Of a DNA stretch of 64,000 nucleotides, positions 57,395 to 64,000 are shown one piece after another (positions within the stretch are counted from its first letter, which is position 1; each line of letters begins with the position of its first letter). The notes below the pieces were generated by a model. That model made no database searches, was not told the origin of the DNA, and was given only the letters and a program-made list of their open reading frames with translations. The stretch is from Paenibacillus xylanexedens (lineage in GTDB: Bacteria > Bacillota > Bacilli > Paenibacillales > Paenibacillaceae). A program made the position numbers and the translations under genes. The stretch covers positions 106,200 to 170,199 of the forward strand of contig NZ_VEIO01000010.1 of the NCBI RefSeq assembly GCF_007680605.1. Direction: 5' to 3'.

Positions 57395-58345
57395 ATGACG
57401 ACATCACAGGTCAGTCAAGCCAGAATCGAGAAAGTAGCCGCCCGGCGCATGAAACGTCGATACGCCCATAATGGAGCCGCACTGCTTTTTCTCGCCCCTT
57501 GGCTTGTCGGATTAGTATTTCTGACCCTGGGTCCCATGCTTGCTTCGTTATACATTTCCTTTACAGATTATAGTATCCTGGCGGCCCCGAACTGGGTCGG
57601 TCTGAATAACTACGTCACCATGTTTACGTCTGACAAGCTGTTCACCAAGTCACTTCAGGTGACATTTACCTACGTTGCTGTCTCCGTTCCACTCAAACTG
57701 ATTTTTGCCCTATTTGTCGCGATGCTGCTCAACAAAGGCATTCGCGGACTTGGCATATACCGCACCGTGTATTACATCCCGACATTGCTGGGAGGTAGCG
57801 TAGCTATCGCAATGTTGTGGCGCAAAATGCTGGGCGGTGACGGATTGCTCAACAGCGTACTGGCGATGGTAGGCATTAAAGCACCTGACTGGGTTGCTAA
57901 TCCGAAGTACGCACTGTATTCCATTGTTCTGTTGTCTGTATGGCAGTTCGGTTCATCCATGATCATATTCCTGGCAGGGCTCAAACAGATTCCACCGGAG
58001 TATGATGAAGCTTCTGCGGTAGACGGTGCGGGTCCGATGCGGAGATTTTTCTATATCACGTTGCCGATCCTGTCACCTGTCATCTTCTTTAACTTAGTTA
58101 TGCAGCTGATTACGTCCTTTCAATCGTTCACACAGGCTTTCATTATCAGTAACGGCAGCGGGGGTCCGGTAAATTCCACATTGATGTACTCTCTCTATCT
58201 ATACAAAAAAGGGTTCTCCTTCTTCCAGATGGGTTATGCTTCTGCCATGGCGTGGGTGCTGGTAATCCTGATCGGCGTATTTACATTGCTCGTATTCCGC
58301 AGCAGCAAGTTGTGGGTACACTATGAGGATGGTGGAAAATCATGA
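57395..58345 (+). CDS. Sugar ABC transporter permease (MalF/YesP type)
   Basis: 316 residues, GGGGAGG before ATG. Six membrane helices starting at LLFLAPWLVGLVFLTLGPML. The EAA loop is EYDEASAVDGAGPMRRFFYITLP (two parts). It forms a heterodimer with the next permease; the ATPase is not in this cluster, so a shared MsmX-type ATPase is likely. The next gene overlaps by four bases. Confidence 0.93.
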   Translation: MTTSQVSQARIEKVAARRMKRRYAHNGAALLFLAPWLVGLVFLTLGPMLASLYISFTDYSILAAPNWVGLNNYVTMFTSDKLFTKSLQVTFTYVAVSVPLKLIFALFVAMLLNKGIRGLGIYRTVYYIPTLLGGSVAIAMLWRKMLGGDGLLNSVLAMVGIKAPDWVANPKYALYSIVLLSVWQFGSSMIIFLAGLKQIPPEYDEASAVDGAGPMRRFFYITLPILSPVIFFNLVMQLITSFQSFTQAFIISNGSGGPVNSTLMYSLYLYKKGFSFFQMGYASAMAWVLVILIGVFTLLVFRSSKLWVHYEDGGKS

Positions 58346-59190
58346 TTGGACAACGTAACTCCGTAGCATGGATTGTCACCAAACATGTACTGATTTCAGG
58401 TATTGCCCTTGTGATGCTCTATCCTGTTCTGTGGATGTTGGGCAGTTCGTTCAAGCCGGGGCATATGATTTTTACGGAGACCTGGTTCTGGCCAAAGGAG
58501 TGGAATTGGCAAAATTACATGACAGGCTGGTCCGGTGCTCAGGGGAATGCCTTTTCCAAATTTCTGACCAACTCCGTCGTTCTGTCGCTTGGAGCCGTGC
58601 TGGGCAATGTGATCTCCTGTTCGATGGCCGCCTATGCCTTCGCCCGGCTAAACTTCCGCTTCAAAGCGATCTGCTTCGGGCTAATGCTGATGACGATTAT
58701 GCTACCGCATCATGTTACGCTAATCCCGCAGTATATTCTCTTTAATAAGTTGGAGTGGGTGAATACGTACTTGCCGCTTGTTGTACCAAAATGGCTGGCA
58801 ACGGATGCATTCTTCATCTTCCTGATGGTACAGTTTTTCCGGGGATTACCTCGGGAATTGGATGAAGCTGCGACGATCGACGGTTGTGGCCCGGTAAGAA
58901 TCTATACCAAAATCATTATCCCGCTCGCTTTTCCGGCACTGGTAACGACGATGATCTTTACGTTCTTGTGGACATGGGATGATTTCTTCAGTCAATTGAT
59001 CTACCTGAGCGATGTGAGCAAGTACACCGTTCCGCTGGGACTACGCCTGTTCCTGGATTCGAGCTCACAGTCCGATTGGGGTCCGATGTTTGCAATGTCT
59101 GTTTTATCCCTTGTGCCATGTTTTATCGTATTTATCGTGTGTCAGAAGTACTTCGTGGAAGGAATCGCGACCTCTGGGCTCAAAGGGTAA
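58342..59190 (+). CDS. Sugar ABC transporter permease (MalG/YesQ type)
   Basis: 282 residues, with ATG inside the previous stop (ATGA). Six membrane helices; EAA loop ELDEAATIDGCGPVRIYTKIIIP (two parts). C-terminal FVEGIATSGLKG is typical of MalG-type permeases. Partner of the preceding permease in the same operon. Confidence 0.93.
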   Translation: MIGQRNSVAWIVTKHVLISGIALVMLYPVLWMLGSSFKPGHMIFTETWFWPKEWNWQNYMTGWSGAQGNAFSKFLTNSVVLSLGAVLGNVISCSMAAYAFARLNFRFKAICFGLMLMTIMLPHHVTLIPQYILFNKLEWVNTYLPLVVPKWLATDAFFIFLMVQFFRGLPRELDEAATIDGCGPVRIYTKIIIPLAFPALVTTMIFTFLWTWDDFFSQLIYLSDVSKYTVPLGLRLFLDSSSQSDWGPMFAMSVLSLVPCFIVFIVCQKYFVEGIATSGLKG

Positions 59191-59217
59191 TTCCAAGACG
59201 AAATGAGTTGATTCCGA

Positions 59218-61107
59218 GTGCGAAAAACAAGATGGTCTACCTACATTCTTCAAAAGTTGCAACAAAGCAAGCTCTCCACATTGATGGTGACTTGCTTTAT
59301 TGCGTTTAATTTGTTGCTTGTTTCCATTATTGTATGGCTGGCCTACCAATCCTTCTCGGCGGTCACATTTGCCGAAATCAGCAAAGCACGTCTTGCTCTT
59401 TTGAATGAGAGCACCAGGCGGGGCTTTGATTTTATTACTGGGGTAACAGGCACGGCCTATGGGCTTGCAAGCAACAGGGAGCTGTCCAATTTGTTGGATA
59501 CATCCCGTACGGGCAGGTTGGCACAGATCCATCAGCGGAGAGAGGTTTCAAAAATTCTGGATCATACCATGGTGGTGAGTGAAGGGATTACCTCGATTGA
59601 GCTGTACACCGATGCCTTTAATGAAGTGACGGTGACGATGGCTGACCGTATTTTCCCTGTAGATGTTATATCGAATGATTCATGGTTTGCAGCACTGGAT
59701 AAAGCGGACGCAGCCTGGGTTCCGTTAGGTGAAAATGAGTCAGGGCAATCTTTAGTGGGATATGCACAGCGCATCTATGACAGTCGAGGGGGGACGGTCG
59801 CTTACGTACTCATTCGTTTAAGCAGAGCGGATATCGTACGCAGGTTTGCCGATGTTCCAATGGTGCTCGATGGCAAAGTGCTGCTGGTCGATACCGCAGG
59901 CAATGTGGTGATGCGGATGGGGAAAGCGGATCCGTCAGGGTGGAGTGCAGGTGCGTCTGATCAAGAAGATCGATCACGTTCTGGAGAAAAACAGACTATA
60001 ATTCAAGGAACGGTGGACGGGACCGATTCATCTTCTTCTATTATAGATAGTGCCTGGATTCAGGAGCATGCTCGGCCTGGGGAAGATGGATTCGAGGTGG
60101 TATCAGGTCAACCGGGTGGAGCAGAGTTGGTGCTGTACTCCAGACCTGCTATGCTTCAGTGGCGTCTTGTGCAGACCATTCCTGTATATACCTTGTTATC
60201 CCCGGTGCGCCAAGCAGGTTGGCAGATTCTCGGCATCGCCGTGTTTGGACTGTTATGCTCGGCTGTACTTGCATATTTGTTTGTACGGCAGATTATTCGG
60301 CCTCTGCGCCAACTGATCAAACGAATGAGACAGCTTGAAAAAGGGGACTTCGATACGCGTGTAAAACTGTCGTTTACAGAGGAGTACGCCCATCTCGCGT
60401 ATGGTTTTAACCATATGGCTTCACAGCTTACGATGCTGATGGAGCAGGTCAAGGAAGAGAGCCGAGCGAAACGGGAAGCACAAACCAGCTTGCTTGAGGC
60501 TCAGATCAAACCCCATTTCCTATACAATACGCTGGATATGATTCACTGGCGTGCACTTGATTATGAAGCGAAGGACATTAGTCGTATGATTGTGCAATTG
60601 AGCAAGCTGCTACGGATCGGGCTGAGTGGGGGCCGGTTGTTTATCCGTGTAAGGGATGAATTAGAGCATGCCCGTTGTTACGTCAGCATTCAATCTGAAC
60701 GCTTACCGTTCTCGATTCAATATGAGGAGCGCATTGACCCACGTATACGTGGGTGCCACATCCCCAAGATCATCTTGCAACCCTTTATTGAAAATGCGGT
60801 GATGCATGGGCATCCATCAGAAGGAACGTTGCGTATCCAAGTATGTATTGCCCCGGCGGAAGGATCTGTTGCTGACATCACCATTCGAATCACGGATAAT
60901 GGACAAGGTTTGCCGGAGGATTGGAACATGGAGGATGCGCGCGGTATCGGTGTTCGTAATGTACATCAACGCATTCAGTTGTATTGTGGACAAAGGTATG
61001 GCGCGCAACTACGGAATGGAAGTTCAGGCGGTGTCGAAGTGGAGATTACACTACCGCGCATTGAGACCGAAGAGCAATTAAATCTGTGGCTGGACGGTGA
61101 AAAATGA
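59218..61107 (+). CDS. YesM-type sensor histidine kinase
   Basis: 629 residues. The GTG start is forced by an in-frame stop seven bases upstream, with only a weak ribosome binding site. First membrane helix about 22-43, extracellular sensor region to about 325, second helix about 333-352, HAMP domain, then the His-kinase box QIKPHFLYNTLDMIHW (His about 433) and a HATPase (PFIENAVMHG; DNGQGLP; GIGVRNVHQR). It phosphorylates the regulator encoded next, whose ATG overlaps its stop. The likely signal is the imported oligosaccharide or its binding protein. Confidence 0.93.
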   Translation: MRKTRWSTYILQKLQQSKLSTLMVTCFIAFNLLLVSIIVWLAYQSFSAVTFAEISKARLALLNESTRRGFDFITGVTGTAYGLASNRELSNLLDTSRTGRLAQIHQRREVSKILDHTMVVSEGITSIELYTDAFNEVTVTMADRIFPVDVISNDSWFAALDKADAAWVPLGENESGQSLVGYAQRIYDSRGGTVAYVLIRLSRADIVRRFADVPMVLDGKVLLVDTAGNVVMRMGKADPSGWSAGASDQEDRSRSGEKQTIIQGTVDGTDSSSSIIDSAWIQEHARPGEDGFEVVSGQPGGAELVLYSRPAMLQWRLVQTIPVYTLLSPVRQAGWQILGIAVFGLLCSAVLAYLFVRQIIRPLRQLIKRMRQLEKGDFDTRVKLSFTEEYAHLAYGFNHMASQLTMLMEQVKEESRAKREAQTSLLEAQIKPHFLYNTLDMIHWRALDYEAKDISRMIVQLSKLLRIGLSGGRLFIRVRDELEHARCYVSIQSERLPFSIQYEERIDPRIRGCHIPKIILQPFIENAVMHGHPSEGTLRIQVCIAPAEGSVADITIRITDNGQGLPEDWNMEDARGIGVRNVHQRIQLYCGQRYGAQLRNGSSGGVEVEITLPRIETEEQLNLWLDGEK

Positions 61108-62711
61108 TGAAAACCATTATGCTTGTCGATGACGACCCGCATATTATTAAAGCGCTGACCGAGCATATTAACTGGCCCTCCTTGGGCCTGAGTATTGCTG
61201 GTACAGCGGCAAACGGGGTGGACGCACTTGAGCTGTTCCACCGCGTGCATCCCGATCTTGTCATGACCGACGTATACTTGCCGGGTATGACCGGGCTTGA
61301 AGTCACGCAGGAACTGCGGCGTGACTATCCCCACTTGCCGATTATCATCCTTAGCGGATATGACGAATTCGAAAACGCCAGAGCGGCTATGCGCTGGGGC
61401 GTGAATCACTTTTTGCTAAAGCCAGCAGAGGTGGAGGAGATTGAGTCAGTGCTGCGGGAGGTGTTACTGGAACAAGATGTGCGAGAGCGACGAGAGCGGC
61501 TGGAGCGGACGTACAAACAAGAAGCGGGACGCGTGCTCCCATACTTACGCAAACAGTTCCTTCATGAGTTGCTGACTACACGTTATCGAGCGGACGAATT
61601 ACCCGAGGCACGGATGGAATATATCGGATTTGCAATCTATGATAAAGTTCGTGCAGTCAGTTTGCAGCTGAATCGTCCGGGGTTTATGACACGTATGAAA
61701 GAGCGGGACTGGCAACTGTTACGTTATGGAGCGGCGGATATCATTCAGGAGACCGTAAAGCAGCAGGCCGCTAGGATGGCAAATGGCCAGGTAGAGGTGG
61801 TGGATTATTCCGATCAGGTATTTGTGCTCGTTATGCTCGGAGACAAGGATTATTTGGAGGACTTGCAGGCTCTCGTAGGCCAGATGATTGATCAAATCTT
61901 TACGTATCTGAAAATTGAAGTTAGCGCCGGCATTGGTCGGGTGAAAGATCATCCCTGCGAGGTTATCGACTCTTATCTGGAGAGCAGGGAAGCTGTAGAA
62001 CGAGCCGAGTTTCAGGGCGGAAACCGCATATATCATGTGGAAACAGCGGAAGGGGTGGAGCAGAGTATGACGGATTATTCTTTGCTGCTCCATCAGTGGG
62101 ATGAGGCGTGGACTGATCTACGTATTAATGAGGCGGAGGAGGTCTGGCATCAACTATTCCAATCGCTGCATGAGGGGAACTGTGCGAGCATTCAGGATAC
62201 CCAGGTGGTAGCGGTTAGTTTATTTGATACGATGATGCACAGCTGGAAAAAGCAACATCCGTTGCTGACACCGCCACTCACGATGAGTGATTTTCTGCGT
62301 GAAATACAGTCTAAATATGCCTTGCATGATCTCATAAACTGGATGGATGGCGTCATTAAGGGATGGCTGGAGCAGATCCGGAAGGAGATGGGGGAGAAGA
62401 AAAGCAACAAGCTTATCGCACAAGTGAAACAATACGTAGAGGAGCATTATGCAGAGGAAATCAGTTTTGAGTCCATTGCTAAAGGTCTTTTTGTGCACCC
62501 CAAGTATTTAAGCCAGCTATTCAAAAGGGTAACGGGAGAGAATTTTGTCAGCTATCTGAACGGGTATCGTATCCAGCGGGCAGTGGAGCTTTTGCAGTCG
62601 GGACATTATATGGTGTACGAAGTCAGTGAGATGACGGGGTTCCGAAATGCGACGTATTTTAGCCAGGTGTTCAAGATGTTAACGGGGAAAAGCCCGTCAG
62701 AGGTGGGTTGA
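61104..62711 (+). CDS. YesN-type response regulator with AraC DNA-binding domain
   Basis: 535 residues; ATG overlaps the kinase stop codon. The receiver domain has LVDDDPHI, phosphoacceptor Asp in MTDVYLPGM (about 56) and LKPAE. A long middle region of about 280 residues follows, then two AraC HTH motifs (VKQYVEEHYAEEISFESIAK, in parts; FVHPKYLSQLFKRVTGENF; MTGFRNATYFSQVFKMLTGK). It should activate the GH105 and transporter genes. Last gene of the operon. Confidence 0.94.
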   Translation: MMKTIMLVDDDPHIIKALTEHINWPSLGLSIAGTAANGVDALELFHRVHPDLVMTDVYLPGMTGLEVTQELRRDYPHLPIIILSGYDEFENARAAMRWGVNHFLLKPAEVEEIESVLREVLLEQDVRERRERLERTYKQEAGRVLPYLRKQFLHELLTTRYRADELPEARMEYIGFAIYDKVRAVSLQLNRPGFMTRMKERDWQLLRYGAADIIQETVKQQAARMANGQVEVVDYSDQVFVLVMLGDKDYLEDLQALVGQMIDQIFTYLKIEVSAGIGRVKDHPCEVIDSYLESREAVERAEFQGGNRIYHVETAEGVEQSMTDYSLLLHQWDEAWTDLRINEAEEVWHQLFQSLHEGNCASIQDTQVVAVSLFDTMMHSWKKQHPLLTPPLTMSDFLREIQSKYALHDLINWMDGVIKGWLEQIRKEMGEKKSNKLIAQVKQYVEEHYAEEISFESIAKGLFVHPKYLSQLFKRVTGENFVSYLNGYRIQRAVELLQSGHYMVYEVSEMTGFRNATYFSQVFKMLTGKSPSEVG

Positions 62712-62893
62712 GGTGGAAGAGTTGTCAGTCTGGCAAGTTGAAGATTCGGGGTTTCAAGCCAGATTGAATTAGGTAATTGCACTGAAAAGAGCATTATTAA
62801 GTGGAGAATGACGCAACGAGAGTATAGAATGTACCCTAACCGGAGTAGATAATGTTGTTTAATGATAAGCGTGAAAGGTGTGAGAGGGGCAAG

Positions 62894-63448
62894 ATGATCA
62901 TTGATGACCGGGAGTATCGAGTCAAAGGGATGCAATATACCATTCGTTCAGCCGTGGAAAAGGATGCGGATACGTTGTGCTCACTTCGTGTGCAGCTGGA
63001 CGGAGAGACGGAAAACATGGATCGTGAAGCGGGAGAAGCCTTCATTGATGTTGCTGGATTCAGAGAGCTGATTCGCATGGATACCGCAAAGCGTAACCAT
63101 CTGTTTCTGGTTGCAGTGGCATCAGGTGACATTGTCGGGTACTGCAGGTGTGCCGGATCTGAGTTAAAGCGTTTTTCGCATCAGGTTGAGTTTGGAGTAT
63201 GTGTTGCCCGTTCTTTCTGGGGATATGGCATAGGAAGAGAGTTATTGGAGTCGTCTTTACAATGGGTAGAACAACAAGGGATTGAAAAGGTAACGTTGAA
63301 GGTACTTGCAACGAATGATAAAGCGATACGATTATATGAGGCAGCCGGTTTTGAAATTGAAGGTGTACTCAAGCGAGATCGACGGCATGCGGATGGACAG
63401 TATTACGATACCGTGGTAATGGCCAGATTTTCCGATGGGATGAAGTAG
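62894..63448 (+). CDS. GNAT-family N-acetyltransferase
   Basis: 184 residues from ATG 62894 behind GAGAGGGG; an in-frame ATG at 62852 has no ribosome binding site. GNAT fold: MQYTIRSAVEKDADTLCSLR, acetyl-CoA loop FWGYGIGRELLE (the Q/RxxGxG/A region), and VLATNDKAIRLYEAAGFEIEG. Cytoplasmic; acceptor unknown. Confidence 0.9.
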   Translation: MIIDDREYRVKGMQYTIRSAVEKDADTLCSLRVQLDGETENMDREAGEAFIDVAGFRELIRMDTAKRNHLFLVAVASGDIVGYCRCAGSELKRFSHQVEFGVCVARSFWGYGIGRELLESSLQWVEQQGIEKVTLKVLATNDKAIRLYEAAGFEIEGVLKRDRRHADGQYYDTVVMARFSDGMK

Positions 63449-63750
63449 GGTGAGGAAGTAAGTGCGGTTGTTTAGAGACTAGAATAAATGAGTACATGCT
63501 ACCAAGGCTAGCTTTATCTATAACAATGGATGAGAGGGGGATATGATGGATGCAGGCATGAGGATAATCATTAAGGAAACAATGGCCTGCTTATTCTTAT
63601 TCTATTAATTGATGTGCAGGAGCAGTAATAAGTATTTAAAACAATGCAACATATTAGTGTAGTATCAATATTCATTATACAAGTGTGTTGAGGTTCTTAT
63701 ATAATAGTAATCAGTAATCTTTTTAAAAGAATACCTACTGGGATATTTTA
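63449..63750. other. AT-rich gap upstream of the rRNA promoters
   Basis: One weak hairpin GCAGGC/GCCTGC (63552-63557 with 63585-63590), followed by a T-rich stretch, may end the GNAT transcript. A 20-codon frame overlaps it. I see no supported gene. Confidence 0.5.
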
Positions 63751-63754
63751 CAAG

Positions 63755-63784
63755 TTGTCAAAGGGTTGTACGTTATGGTATATT
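63755..63784 (+). promoter_or_regulatory. Upstream rRNA promoter candidate (P1)
   Basis: TTGTCA (63755-63760), 18 bases, TATATT (63779-63784). Confidence 0.55.
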
Positions 63785-63865
63785 CTAAATCCGGCCAAGA
63801 AAACACAGCTTACGCGGTGCGGCAAGCAAATAATAATAAGCTTCGAAAGAAACTTGAAAAAAAGC

Positions 63866-63894
63866 TTGCAAAGTTGGTTCGGAAATGATATGAT
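63866..63894 (+). promoter_or_regulatory. Proximal rRNA promoter candidate (P2)
   Basis: TTGCAA (63866-63871), 17 bases, TATGAT (63889-63894). About 45 bases before the boxA leader. Confidence 0.7.
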
Positions 63895-63938
63895 ATAAAA
63901 GTTACTGAAGCGAATGAGTGACAGTGACTGAACAAGTT

Positions 63939-64000
63939 TGATCTTTGAAAACTGAACAACGAGTGAGTAAACATTCTGCTTGCAGAATGACGTGAAGGTT
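63939..64000 (+). promoter_or_regulatory. rRNA operon leader with boxA antiterminator
   Basis: TGATCTTTGAAAACT (63939-63953) is the Firmicutes rRNA boxA form, followed by GAACAACGAGTGAGT, which is typical of a 16S leader. The 16S gene should begin just beyond base 64000 and is not present in the window. Confidence 0.85.

Noticed and set aside
63546..63608. 20-codon frame behind GAGAGGGGGAT, starting MDAGMRIIIKETMACLFLFY
   Set aside because: The ribosome binding site is attractive, but the frame overlaps a hairpin likely to be a terminator and there is no context or recognisable feature to support a peptide.

Overview
The window reads as chromosome of a Paenibacillus-like member of the Bacillales. 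This is an inference from several features: strong AGGAGG-type ribosome binding sites, roughly 50% GC, many carbohydrate ABC transporters paired with AraC-type regulators, YesM/YesN-type two-component systems, an S-layer-homology protein, LicT-type antitermination, a YtxJ/bacilliredoxin-like protein and a Gram-positive rRNA leader. There is no prophage, insertion sequence, CRISPR array or tRNA gene. The window opens inside a solute-binding-protein gene and closes in the leader just before what should be a 16S rRNA gene.

Bases 1-11430 are a glycan-utilisation cluster on the plus strand: a truncated LplA-type binding protein, a membrane-bound AraC regulator, a GH3 glycosidase, a GH38 alpha-mannosidase and two tandem TIM-barrel sugar isomerase/epimerases. 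A 229-bp inverted-repeat element sits between the mannosidase and the isomerases. Bases 11600-16450 hold small single genes: an HTH protein, a VOC protein, an OB-like hypothetical protein, a YtxJ-like protein fused to a membrane segment, and a pair formed by an unknown protein and an XRE/ImmA-IrrE metalloprotease regulator.

Bases 16536-26300 are a complete kdp potassium-ATPase locus: a 28-residue micro-ORF, kdpF, kdpA, kdpB, kdpC, then a KdpD split into two genes, then kdpE. The N-terminal KdpD sensor half is internally duplicated. Two direct repeats resembling the E. coli KdpE site, 33 bp apart, precede the locus. melA (GH4 alpha-galactosidase) and a divergent AraC regulator follow. Next is a five-gene Nik/Opp-type ABC transporter (29195-34249) behind a cobalamin riboswitch, so cobalt is its probable substrate.

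Bases 34462-39187 (minus strand) encode an S-layer-homology protein and a very large secreted protein with an Ig-like domain. They are followed by csaA and udk. Bases 40832-45432 are a beta-glucoside PTS operon (licT, bglP, GH1 phospho-beta-glucosidase) with two RAT/terminator antitermination switches. After a small secreted coiled-coil protein comes a SWIM-finger/SNF2 gene pair, an endonuclease/exonuclease/phosphatase-family protein and a soluble chemoreceptor-like protein.

Bases 53399-62711 are a second glycan system: a GH105-type unsaturated uronyl hydrolase, a binding protein, two permeases, a YesM-type histidine kinase and a YesN-type regulator. It has an exact cre match upstream and an 18-bp perfect palindrome between the binding-protein and permease genes. 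A GNAT acetyltransferase and the rRNA promoter/leader region complete the window.
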